Source: Bugula neritina (lineage: Eukaryota > Bryozoa > Gymnolaemata > Cheilostomatida > Bugulidae). Taken from it: a DNA stretch of 64,000 nt. The notes under the pieces were generated by a model. The model worked only from the letters and a program-made list of their open reading frames with translations. It ran no database searches and had not been told where the DNA came from. The position numbers and the translations under genes are program-made. Below, piece after piece: positions 1 through 12,200 of the stretch (within the stretch, counting starts at the first letter, position 1; every line of letters starts with the position of its first letter). The stretch lies in NCBI GenBank assembly GCA_964035545.1, contig OZ037767.1:17076781-17140780 (forward strand), given 5' to 3'.

Positions 1-61
1 TAGACATTTTATATTATCTGATGCAGGCATGTGATGTTACATAGTAACTTGTATTTAACAG

Positions 62-3000
62 GTAATAAAGCCTACGATTTCCCTAAACATAACCAGTCAA
101 AGATGGTGGACCTCCTCTCTAAAGCCCTTTCTCAGCTCCAACTCACAGCTAAATGTAGGTCAAGGTTATTTCACAATGTCTTCACTTTAATTCATGTTTC
201 TTGGCTCTTCTGAGATTAGCTAAGGGTAGTAGATTGTCTTCACTATTCACTCAGTATCTGTGATATGGTTGGATGAAGTTGATGCTAGTCAGCTTAATAT
301 TGCTCTGTATTCTATAATAATAGTATGTCATGTAATATATAGCACACTTTACCTCTTCTCCATCACGTAGCTTTATTTTAGTTAATTCTGTGAAGGATAT
401 TTACACTGTAAACTCTCCTATAATATAAACTCTCTAATACTATAGACATTGTAATGGTGTAGATTATCTAATAATAGAAGCTATGTAATAATATAAACTC
501 TCTAATAATATGGACTTGTATTTATCATAAACTTGCTAAACTCAACTCTTGCTGAACTTACTGTAGCCTTAGGCCTCTCCTGTTGTAGCCTTAGTTCTCT
601 CCTGTTGTAGCCTTAGGTCTCTCCTGTTGTAGCCTTAGGCCTCTCCTGTTGTAGCCTTAGTTCTCTACTGTTGTAGCCTTAGGTCTCTACTGTTGTAGCC
701 TTAGTTCTCTACTGTTGTAGCCTTAGGTCTCTACTGTTGTAGCCTTAGGTCTCTACTGTTGTAGCCTTAGGTCTCTACTGTTGTAGCCTTAGGTCTCTAC
801 TGTTGTAGCCTTAGGCCTCTCCTGTTGTAGCCTTAGTTCTCTACTGTTGTAGCCTTAGGTCTCTACTGTTGTAGCCTTAGTTCTCTACTGTTGTAGCCTT
901 AGTTCTCTACTGTTGTAGCCTTAGGTCTCTACTGTTGTAGCCTTAGGTCTCTACTGTTGTAGCCTTAGGTCTCTACTGTTGTAGCCTTAGGCCTCTACTG
1001 TTGTAGCCTTAGGGGTAGCGTATCACATGAAGAGTGAGTTGGAGACGAAGCTGCCCACAGCCCCAGAAGAACTGCTCACGACTGACCAGTGTTTGCTCAA
1101 GTCCTTCGTGTCTACCAATAGCTCACTTTCACGAGTTAGTGTGTTTCTTCTCTAAATATTTGTTATATGTGAGAAACTCACACTGTATAAGCATATTCTA
1201 TAAGCATATTGTATAAGCATACTCAATGTGGCAAACTAAATCCTAATATATACCAAATACACAGACGGAATATCTTTACAAACCGATTTAAGTAGAGAAC
1301 TGTTGTATTTTCTGTTTGTAGTTGTCTGCCTACGTCACTGAGCACTACGAGGGAAGGTCAGCCAGTGACTCACATGCTAAGTCGGCAGCAACCAACTCGA
1401 CAGCTAAACATGACCCCGCGGTGACCCAATTGCATAATCAGTCGGCAGCCTACCTCAAGCTGATACACAGAGTTAGTATGATTAGTTGATAGTACACAGT
1501 GAGTAGTACACAGTGAGTAGTACACAGTGAGTAGTACACAGTGAGTAGTACACAGTGAGTAGTATACAGGTGAGTAGTACACAGTGAGTAGTACACAGTG
1601 AGTTGTAGTACACAGTGAGTTGTATACATTACTTTTAGCCTGTGGCCCCCTCGGTCCCCTACCACGTCTCTCTAGAGAATATGAAGACACTGTTTAGTTC
1701 CACAGAGAGCCGAGAAAGTCTCCACGAGCAAGTCAGCAGGCTAAACTCAAAAGTGTCGAAACTGGAACAGGAAAAAGAGCGGTGGATGTTGGACGCACAA
1801 CTCCTGCGTATCAAGTTTGAGAAACAGCAGAAGGTTCAGTTATTGTATTTCTGCACGTCTGCTGCTGGAGTTGTCTTCTATTTGAATATATTCTCTACAG
1901 AGCGGACAACTCTCTCATTCTGTTGTTTTTCTATAATTTATAGTATTAGCTGTTGTGTTTCAGCTTTTATCAACAAATCATATTGCTGAGGCTAAGACTA
2001 AGGACTCGACTACCTCAGATAACTCTACAGCGGGTGGTGAAGGAACCCCCTCTGATAGCTATGACTCAACTGAAGTAAGTTCTTAGTCTATTTAGTTTAT
2101 TCAAGTAAATTCCATTCCATTTGATATTAGAAGATTCAGAGGTATAAATATGGGCTAAGCAAGTAAAATAATAAAAAAGATGAGTGGAAGTGATGTAATT
2201 CATTTACAACTTTCAGTACATCACTGTGTAGCCTGTGCTCTGTTTTACCTTGCTGACCCCCCAACCTAGATGGTCACTTGTGTCGTCTGCAAGTCTTCTG
2301 ATTTTCTCCAATTATTTACTAATTAGTCTCTTCCACCACTGCTAATCTGTCTCGTGTCTTTCTGTATCGATATAGTGGTTTAATTTGCTAGTAATTGTGG
2401 ATAATAAGAAGGCATTCGAGTGCAATAGACTGGGTTCAGTTTGTTGGAGGGAGTGTGATAGCCTATGTTCTATACCCAGTTAGGTGTGGTGGAGAGGGGT
2501 GGCGCTGTACCCGACACATCAGATGAGGCTACCAGAGAGGCCCTGCTACACGCTCACCTGTCCAGTAGGATAGAAGAGCTGACCTCACAGCTCCAGCTGG
2601 CCGACAGCAACGCTGTCTCCTCCCACGCGGAGTGTAGAGCTCTGAGTAGACGACTACAGATCAGCTCTAAGGCTAGACTGAAGGCACAGGAGCAGCTGAC
2701 ACAGGCCAACGCATCAATCAGCCACCTTCAAGTAAGAACTCAAGCTAAGCAGAGGGGTGCAGCTGTTAGTAATTAGTACTAATGTATAATTGATAATAAA
2801 GTAAATGAATTCTAATTTGATGTAGAATAAGCAGTAATTAGTCCTTACATACCTGGGGGAGGGGGGGACACTCCCTGTGTACAATATATCTTACTATAAC
2901 TATTACACTTTGAGTTATGTTGAGATGGAGGATATCCACAGCGAGGAGGGGGGGGGAACGGTCCACACCATGTGCTGGACTGTCATACAACCTTCCTTCT

Positions 3001-4229
3001 CTCTGGACAATATTACTTTAAGTAATATCCAATGCTGCTTTAAGCAGCTGCAAATTTGAAATTACCTTCTCCAGTGTGTTTATTCAACATTATTGATTGA
3101 TTGATTACATAACACAGACATGAAAACATGTTGCGAAATTCAGTGTAAATACTTAAGAAGTAGACATAATAAAGTGGAAAAAATATATCAATAGCACTTT
3201 TTGCCATTTAATAGTCAGCTTAAATACGGTGAAAACTGCAAATATTCTCTGTAAACTATTAGAGAGAAATAAGATATCCATATATACCTACAAGGTGGTT
3301 TCTTTATATATAAATCACACTGAATAGCCATAATATGTTATAATCTACCACCACTAATAAAATAGTAATAAATCCGAAGGTAATCTGTGTCAGTATTAAA
3401 TATGCCATGTCATGTGTATTATCTTACTTCAGCATCTTAATCCCTGAAAATATTAACTGCCATAGATATAGTATACAAGAATAACTAATCTTTAATTGAT
3501 GTCTAGAGCTTTTGATGTCTTTAGTATGCAATGAGTTCTCCCTTTCACTATCATTGTATTGTTGATCTCCATTGATGTCTTTACACAGGACGAACTGCTC
3601 ACGACTAAGAAAAGTTACGATGCCCAGTTGATGACGATGAGTGAAGCTTTGGCATCTATGAACGGGAATTTGGCTTCTCAGCAGGACGAGATTGAAGAGT
3701 TGAAACAGCAGCTTAAGGTTGGTTAGTGATGAGTAGAGAGAGTATATAGAGTATAGAAAGAGTATGTAGATATAGAGAGAGTGTAGAGAAAGAGTATAGA
3801 GTGAGTATAGAAAGAGTATGTAGATATAGAGAGAGTGAGTATAGAGAGTATAGTGAGTATAGAGAGTATAGTGAGTATAGAGAGTATAGAGTGTAGAAGA
3901 GTATAGAGAGTATATAGAGAGAGTATGTACAGAGATAGTATAGAGAGAGTATATATACAGTGTAGAGAGAGTATAGAGAGAGCATAGAGAGAATATAGAG
4001 AGAGTATAGAGGGAGTATATAGAGAGAGTATAGAGAGAGTATATAGAGAGAGTATAGAGAGAGTAGAGAGAGTATAGAGACAGAGTATAGAGAATATAGA
4101 GAGAGCATAGAGAGAATATAGAGAGTATAGTATAGAAAAACTCCCAAGTATTGTTCCCATCAGGTTTCAGGTATAGAATGTACTTAAACTCCTTTTTGTT
4201 TACAGATTGCCAGAAAAGGAAAAAGATAG
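62..4229 (+). CDS. PPP1R21: PPP1R21 (KLRAQ1; FERRY complex subunit), C-terminal part
   Basis: Partial gene: the 5' half lies left of the window. Exons read in phase are 62-154, 1019-1134 (or from 1013), 1322-1471, 1639-1833, 1964-2074, 2480-2731, 3589-3717 and 4206-4229, about 356 residues against about 780 for the human protein. Matches to the family include S-S-T-E-S-R-E (exon 4), K-L-E-Q-E-K-E-R-W-M-L (exon 4), E-L-T-S-Q-L-Q-L-A-D-S with A-E-C-R-A-L-S (exon 6), and T-T-K-K-S-Y-D-A-Q plus the M-S-E-x-L-x-S-M-N heptads (exon 7), which is the family's TTKRSYEDQ block. The last exon adds only I-A-R-K-G-K-R and the stop, a short basic tail like the Lys/Arg-rich human end. Most of it is predicted coiled coil. 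In human cells the protein is a subunit of the Rab5-binding FERRY complex on early endosomes and a PP1 regulator; transfer of that role here is inference. Introns 1, 3 and 7 contain minisatellites. Confidence 0.93.
559..1012. repeat. 22-bp minisatellite ending at a PPP1R21 splice acceptor
   Basis: About 20 copies of a 22-bp unit built on tgttgtagccttaggt plus ctctac. The array stops at the acceptor of the exon beginning at 1013/1019, and every unit carries pyrimidine-rich sequence followed by TAG and TTAG, so each looks like a weak 3' splice site. Confidence 0.95.
1490..1622. repeat. 14-bp minisatellite in PPP1R21 intron
   Basis: About nine copies of gtagtacacagtga fill the intron between the donor at 1472 and the acceptor at 1638. 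Reverse-strand ORFs here are translations of the repeat. Confidence 0.93.
3723..4135. repeat. Degenerate agagtatagaga repeat in last PPP1R21 intron
   Basis: Roughly 410 bp of imperfect purine-rich repeats (agagagtatagagagtat variants) start five bases after the donor at 3718 and occupy most of the last intron. The long reverse-strand Leu/Tyr/Ser ORFs across it are repeat translations. Confidence 0.92.
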
Positions 4230-4284
4230 CCCAAGAAGATAAATTAGCAGAACAACTTTCACCAATACTAATTGTGTGCAACAA

Positions 4285-4410
4285 GGCCATGCTATTCCAA
4301 CAGGACATGTTATTCCAACAGGACATGCTATTCCAACAGGCCATGCTATTCCAACAGGACATGCTATTCCAACAGGCCATGTTATTCCAACAGGACATGT
4401 TATTCAAGGT
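4285..4410. repeat. 18-bp minisatellite in PPP1R21 3' UTR
   Basis: Seven copies of gacatgctattccaacag (variants with gcc or tta) lie about 55 bp after the stop codon at 4227-4229, so they would be transcribed in the 3' UTR. The open frame through them is not the PPP1R21 frame. Confidence 0.9.
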
Positions 4411-4641
4411 TTTATAGTTGCTTTATGATTTCTATCAGACATACATACTAATTATGGTGCTTCCAAATTACATATGATTGGCTACTGCGCAAGGTCACTG
4501 CAGACGGAGACGTTGCGTCATGACACGATGTCTTGGCCATGTGTCATTCTTCTGAAATAGTGATGAGAATTGTAAGAGATTGTGCAGATTAGCTTTCCCT
4601 GAAAATGATGTTTTGTCCGAGTATTTTTCTAGTTTAATTAT

Positions 4642-4647
4642 AATAAA
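4642..4647 (+). terminator. Candidate PPP1R21 polyadenylation signal
   Basis: AATAAA in an AT-rich context about 410 bp after the PPP1R21 stop. It is the first good signal downstream; cleavage site not determined. Confidence 0.45.
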
Positions 4648-4649
4648 AT

Positions 4650-6032
4650 TTTATTAGATTTTTACACAAGGCAAGTCTATTGGAGATCTTAGTAGTGTTG
4701 TTTAGTGGCCATTAATAGGCTACTCCTATCTAAGCTGTGATTGGTTAACCGAGTCAATTGAGAAAGGAAAGAGCACTTCAAGATGTCTGATTGACAGACC
4801 AACAGTTTCACTACTTCCTTCCTGTCCCCATTACTCAAGTTACATAATATCCGGAAGTGCTCTATCATTACATAACTCTTATCTAATCCAGGTACTAGTC
4901 TAGTTGTGGTCAGCAATTGATAATTGTTACATAATGTTGACAAATTGATAACATTTTAAACCCAGGTAACCAAAATTTAATTATATAACAATTGTTAAGC
5001 AAACTTTTACTACCTGTTGATATAGAATTAGTTCCTAATAAGAAAGTGTCAGATTAGAGGTAATTATCTCTAATGATATCTGGCTGAGGTTGAGTGAAGT
5101 ATGTCGTCCAATGAGGTGTAAGCTTACAACTGGTATATGTTAGTTAAAGCTATGAAGAGCTCAATTAGTTAAATCAATTTGATTTTTTGTTAGAAATCAC
5201 CACCCAGGCTTAACGTCTACCACGGAATTCAGTAAACAAGAAGTAAAGAATGAAATGAGCAGCAAAATTTGAGAGAACATAGAGTTTACTTTTATTGATC
5301 AGTGAGAGAAAATCTAAAAAAGCCTGTGTCCTAGACAGAAATTATCAACTGGCACTCAGAACCAAAATTAAAAAAACAATCAAAAAACTGAAGCTATTGA
5401 AAGCATCTCAATTTCAAAGTTGGTTACAAATAAAGGACATTGCAATATATAAAATCTGTTACTGGTGTTCACCTTTTACAAATTTAAGCCACCAAAAATA
5501 TGAGCTGTGGTAAAAACTAATACAGACTATAATAATATAACTCGTGAGTAATTAAACTTTAACAACTAAACATAACAAAGCCTCATCTAATATGTCAATA
5601 ACAAGTTAATCCTTGAACCAATAATATGTAAAAGCTAGCAAATGCTCTAATTACAATTTAATCCACCTAACCATACTGTATAAATAAAATAAATAAAGGT
5701 TTATCTATATGATAAGCCTACTAATAAATATTTTATATGGAGAATAGTAAAATAGAAAATTAGACTAACCAAACCATAATACAGTATCAGTCCCTGTTCT
5801 GATAATCCAGATTTTATCTGTGCTAAGAAAAGTACTGCTTTGAGCTAAAAGTTTTGTTCTACTAGATAAATATCAAATTCTAACACAGCCAGAAAATATA
5901 AACTCCTAAAGGTCAGTTTTACTCTGGTGGCAGTTTTGAAAGTATTCCAAAATGCATGCAATTTTAATATTAATCTAAGACATTAACAATCCTATAATTC
6001 ACTATTGGTGACACCAGGCTATACATGGAAAC
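4650..6032. other. Convergent intergenic region between PPP1R21 and TECPR2
   Basis: AT-rich DNA between two converging 3' ends. A 72-codon Lys-rich frame at 5295-5513 has no recognisable domain or splice structure and is probably chance. TTTATT at 5291-5296 would be a reverse-strand AATAAA and could end the TECPR2 transcript. I see nothing else. Confidence 0.5.
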
Positions 6033-6249
6033 TCCAAGAGTTGCAGCAGACTACAGTAAATCCAAAAGTTGCAGCAGACTAGAGTATCTCCAAGAGTTGC
6101 AGCAGACTACAGTATCTCCAAGAGTTGCAGCAGACTACAGTATCTCCAAGAGTTGCAGCAGACTACAGTATCTCCAAGAGTTGCAGCAGACTACAGTATC
6201 TCCAAGAATTGCAGCAGACTAGAGTATCTCCAAAAGTTGCAGCAGACTA
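6033..6249. repeat. 28-bp minisatellite containing the TECPR2 stop codon
   Basis: Between seven and eight copies of a 28-bp unit (core gttgcagcagactacagtat plus ctccaaga). On the reverse strand it is the start of the TECPR2 3' UTR. The last codons of TECPR2 and its stop at 6247-6249 align with the array as its outermost, diverged copy. Confidence 0.93.
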
Positions 6250-9200
6250 GAGTAACTCCCAGTCTCCATCAGTCTGTCTTTCCTCAGAGTCAGCCTCTGT
6301 AGAATCTCTAACATTTCCGATGACTCGATGCTGTAGAGTGACCAGTTGACCAGAAGACAACAGAGCCGTTATCTCATTGGTTGGCGAAACTGAAACCGTC
6401 AAATCATATTGTAGAAGACTCAGTCAGCACAATAATTCATTTTAGGTACAGATAACAAGTACCACCACATGAATAAAATTTCAATAACTTATGAACAATG
6501 ACACCATTCTAAGACGTCAACTTTCAAGTGTTGATTTAACTTTGAAGTCCGTTTAGTTTTTTTCTAAGCAAAACGTTAAAAATTCAAGACTAAATTGAGT
6601 TAGCTTCAACAAAGAAGACTAAAGCTGCTGTTCCAAGTGTCACCTGCTAGCTAGGTGAGAGAGTACTACCTGCTATGTGAGTAGGTGAAGCAGGTATTTT
6701 CTTCCAGTAGTCTCCTTCAAACAACCGATCTGTGATACCAACTCTACAGAGAAGAGAGTTGCTGGAGTCTATCACCCACACCGTGTCATTGCTTACACTC
6801 ACTGCCTTTACTTTCACCTCTACAACAGTACAGCCACCTTATAATGATGACGGAGCTTTATGTTTTGTGATGGCAAAGCTTTGTTTTGTGATAAATAAGC
6901 TATTTGCTTTTTGGTAACAAAGCTTTATGATTATTTCCAAAGGAGTCATCATAGCAAGAGCTTGTTTTCTTTACCAAAAGCACAAAATTAGTTTGCAAAT
7001 TTTAGTTCAAAATAACATTTGTTATGAAGTGTGTTGTTGTCCAAAACTTTCTTTGAAACTTGAATATCACTCCCCCAGAAGGAACAGCTATCTGAGGGTT
7101 TTAATCAGCCACTTCGTTGCTAAAAATTAGTTTCAACAGCTCCCAGATACTTTCTGTTCATAGACTTATCCACAGTGTTTGCTTGACCAATTATTCATGG
7201 TAACAAATCTCAGCAGAATCTCTGATCAGAACCACAACAGAATAATCTCGTTCAACAGGAAATTCCGTTTGATTACAAAAACATCGGGCAATAAGTAGTG
7301 GCACATGAGTCCATGTGAAATAGCCTTGGGTCTTACAACCAAACCAAACTGGGTAACACCCAGCATGTCCCGAGATTAGTAGAGAAACAGATTTTGATGC
7401 GGCTAAACTTATGATTTACAAGTAATGAGATTTTTTTTATCCTGACAGCGTCTTGAAATGGAATCACCTTATTTTTATTGACAAATGATTTTCATTCTAT
7501 TCAATTAGTTCTGTGAAGCAAGCTAATAGTGATGGATGAGAGTTTCCAACTATATACAGTCACTTCCACACATTGATTAAAATTTCAATTAAATTTAGCT
7601 TCAATTAGCAGAAGTAATTACCATTCACTGACACTAGCCAGCAAGTATTAGCTTTTATAAAAATAAGTTGGAGGAATGCGAACAATTGGAAACAATAACA
7701 TGTCAATTTTCAGCTAATTTTATAAATACTAATATAACATAGGTCTAACAACTTTATTCCATTAAATTAGATGTTGTATATATGGTAAACTGGTGAAACT
7801 GGTATATTACACTCAATTAGCGTAAAACCAGTCCACCAGCCTATTTCCTGATAACCCCCATTTTGTAAATTATGTACAAGAGAAAAATATAAATGAAAAA
7901 GATTCTGTGAAAGAATCCAAGTATGGAAACTTTTCGTTTGAGAATTGCATTCCCAACGATATTAGAATCCCATGTCAAGTGCAAATTACAAACTTGAGTG
8001 AACTTCATCAAAGACGGAGAAGTGTGCTGTTAGATTACCAGCAGAGTACAAATACTATTAGATATCCCATAATAACTTCCACCTTTGAATACTTGGGTTA
8101 GTAAAGAAGATTCCGTGGTCTAAAGGAAATGCTGTTTATTACTGCGCCTCAGTTTTCAATCTAATCTTATAAAAACTGCAGATTAAAATATTTTCCTAGA
8201 CCCCACAGACTACAGACAGAAACTAAGTGCAAGCCACATGTAATCAATTCATGTACCCCTTAAAGTATGCAGAAACCAAAAGGTCTGCACTTGTACCACA
8301 CTGTTTGCAAGATGAATTAAGGCACTCCTAGTTTTTGCACTTTTATCATTTAATCAATAGATTGGTTTTTCAAATCTCCACAAAAAATTCATTTTCTTCA
8401 ACTTTAAAACAACTCAGTAATATAGATACTTGAAATGTTATAAAACATACAAAGTACAGCATCAATTTGTTATACAGTAAACAAGAAAAGACAATTGCAA
8501 AGAGTGGATTATAATAATTGTATTGATTATATATATATAAATAAATAAATACATATATATAATCTTAAGCTCTTTATAATTAGCTGCAATTTTTACAAGA
8601 TTACAACTGAAATATGCTAGCTGTCAGTGCAAGAAGCTTGTGTTATTTTAAACCTATAAGGTTAAACGATTACATTATTGTAATTTATACCGCACTTTGT
8701 TACTTGCATATATAGCGTCATTATTTCACAAATTTAGCATTATTTGACACCAGCATTAGAAAATAAACTTTTTTGCATTTAAAAAGTTCACAGCAATTTT
8801 ACTGACTAAATTATTCACAAGAGTATTGGGTGACATAATTGCTGAATATATAATTTCATTGATAAACTTCACCCTTGTCAGCACAGCTCGCTGTTTGAGA
8901 AAGGTTTGTATTCGTACACGTAGTTGTACAAACATCAAACACCATTCACCACAAAACTACCATAGGTGGCCAAAACAAGGGTAATTAGAGAAACAATTTC
9001 TCGCTATCTTGAGATCTTGCTGGTGGTAAGATGATAAATTATTGAGTAGTTTACATTGCTAACTGTTAGCTAAGTAGGAGCAGAAGTAGTTAAATGATAT
9101 TAATGCTATAATCTTAACATCTAGATGAAAAGGAATATCCACATTATGTTAATTAGGCAGAAACATTAGAAAGTTTAAGGGTAAACATTTAATAATGTCT

Positions 9201-12200
9201 AAATCATTATTGGAAAGTTATCACCTATTTTACACTTCTTAAACATTCAACTATTACTTTATCCGAAAGAGACTAATCGTACTTACAAGTTTATTTCCCC
9301 TTTGATTTAAAAAAACTGCAGTGGTTGAAGTAAAGATTATAAGAGTAAGAAGGTTTGTAGGAAGCACATCTTAAAACCCACCCCAGATCTGTTTAAACAG
9401 GAGCAGGAATATGAACATTATTGTTGTTAATTATTTTAGGTAGACATTGTTGGTTATTATAACTGTTGGTTGTTATTGTTGGTTGTTGAAACATTAAAAC
9501 AATCACTGCTACAAACGCTTACTACGAAGAGTAACCTACCCACCCTCACTTACTACTGGTCTTAGCCACTGAGAGTTTATGCTAATTCTTTACACTGTTC
9601 TTTATAGAAATAAAAATTCTGGCACAAGGCATAATTTTCACATTTGTAAAATTTTTACAGACTTCATAATAATATATATTTAAGTAACATTGTGGAGCAT
9701 CTAACAGTAAGACAGGTATTGTAGATAACGTGCCACAAGGTGATTTATCATTACACATGATTAAGCAGTCAAGAAATATGAAAGATATAGGAATAGATGA
9801 TGATATGATCAAAAACATCAAGAATGACGGCACTGAAAGTAGATATTTCCTTGTCCCCAGACAACTATAATGACCAACCTGTATAAGAACATACATTCAG
9901 CATGATGCAAGTTTAGCCAATCTTATACCAGGAAACACAAAACAGTGAATCTGCTTTACCATTTGCCAATAGTTTTCTTGTCACTTTTGAAGAAGGAAAA
10001 CTGAAATTGTGGTTGAATAGCTTGGTGCACATTTGAGCTTTTAAAAACTGACCAAAGCTTATTTTGCAAAACAAATTTTCAAAATTTATAGCAAAAAAAT
10101 CCCTTCCTAAAGATTTAGAGGATGTGGCGGAGGGCGGTTAATAAACTTGAGGAATTTATGAAACCCTCCTGCAGCTGCTGGAGTGTATATCCAGCCATTA
10201 TTATCTTATTAAAACGACTTATTATTCAAAATGCTGATAAATTATCCTTAAATAAGCCTATTAAAAACTCCTTATTGAAATAGAAGTGTTATTAGAATTC
10301 CTAACATTACGATAGCTTCCAAGTAGATCATTTTTTGCTTCCTCTATGCCCGCAGCTTTGGCGAAAAGAAAAAAAAAAATCAAATTTAACTCTACTCAGT
10401 ATGGCTACGGCTATCTTTATCAACCATGCTTCTTGCCAACAATAGCAAGCGGAACATGGTTTCAATTATCTATCAGAGAAAAGCTGACCATATTGGACAT
10501 GCCGTGTGTTCCAGAGAGACTTGTTGCCCTGGTAGACCTTACATGGTAACCATAATCAATACTCCTGACATGGTAATGAATGCATTCATCATCATATCGG
10601 TGGTTGAAAGCAGATAATATCAGAGATAATTAAGGCATATCTGAATAGAACTTGTCTGTTTTAAAGGTAAATAATGTATTGACATCCTATTGTTATTCAG
10701 TTGTGGAAGTTATGTTAAGATGTAAACTTGAAATATCTCCTTTGTGATAGGTTATTAAATGCATAATGTCCAAACATGCATATTAATGGAATATATACAT
10801 AATTTTATACATGTTTAGCAGTCATCAATAAGACGCCACTTTCCCTATTACAATACAAACAGAGAGGCGTGTAATCACTAGTGTTTCCTGTGCTAGGTTC
10901 AAATTACCGAAAGACTCTTGCGAGTTGACCTATACATAATAAATGCACAATTGATGCAAACTACCAATCATTACTCTTAAGTAAAATAAGTTTTTCAAAC
11001 ATAGGTTGTTACAAAAATAAGGCTTGTTTTGACTATTACTGACTCATTTGTATAAATTTGCATTCTTGAAAATTAAAAACGTGACTTGACAATAATTTGA
11101 GTGAGAAACGGTCAGTGTAGTGTCGGGAAGAGTACAGGTATAAGTAGTAGGTTGAAAAGGCTGTCTGCTAACAGTACACACATTTCCAGTGAGCCCCTGG
11201 CTATGCACTGAAAAGACAGCTTTGTATTGTGAAATAAAAGCAGCTTTGACAGGCAAAAGGCAGTGTAACTACGTATTGGTGGTAATAACTATAATAATAT
11301 AACTTGGACTTTAGATATTATAATATATTTCTTTTTTATTATTACAAAGCTAAACATTCTACATCAAATGCAGTATTAAAATAGAAAAAAATATGTCTAG
11401 AAAAGGTATCGCTGATGTAATCATATCGCATAATATATTTTCGAAAATTACGTACCAGTAGGCCATTAAAAAGAATAACGTAAAAGCTTTCTAAATATAT
11501 AACCGCTAGGCTTCAAGGGCTGTTAAAAATTTGACTCAGCATGTTTTCCAAATTTTACTAATGAGTTGTGATTCCACAAGTGCACCTGCCCTAGTGCTCA
11601 GTAGGGCGCAGCGTGTTACAGCTTCATCATAATAGTTTCAATATCACATCAAGGCAAAGCTTTTGCTCCAAATGCAACAGAAAATAGGGAGCTTCATCAA
11701 AATTAAGATAAATGGTAGCAACTGGGAAAAATAAAAAACATCAAATTAGAAATTTACGTACATGAACAAAAAAGAATTAAATAAACTGGTAATTGAAAGT
11801 AATATTTATTGCCTCCCCTAAAAATTTATTACTGCAGAAAAATATGTAAGTACTTGGAATAAACTTGCTATTCAGGTGCAGCAGCTAAAAATAGCCCAAC
11901 TTAGAAAATCAGTACCGACACTGGTAATTAAAATTAGATAAGCAAAAACGTAATGCAGGAAACTTCATGCTGGGCACCAGAATGCTAATTATATATATAT
12001 ATGTACTACAGGGACATAATGATTATTTATTGAGATTTTATGTAAATGGCGGGTTAAAGAGTTGAACCGCAAGAATATGGCTACGCTGTAGTTATAGAGA
12101 GTTACCCAGCGCAGACATAATAGAGCAATATTAGACATTAACATGATGTCTCCACGCTATTATTACTTTTTACTTATTATAGTCATTATACCTGCTGTTC

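Noticed and set aside
3424-4407. 327-codon reverse-strand ORF, with 144- and 145-codon overlaps
   Set aside because: Leu/Tyr/Ser monotony from the agagtatag repeat in a PPP1R21 intron; no domain, and it overlaps firm exons on the other strand.
5295-5513. 72-codon Lys-rich ORF
   Set aside because: AT-driven composition, no recognised motif and no splice or promoter context.
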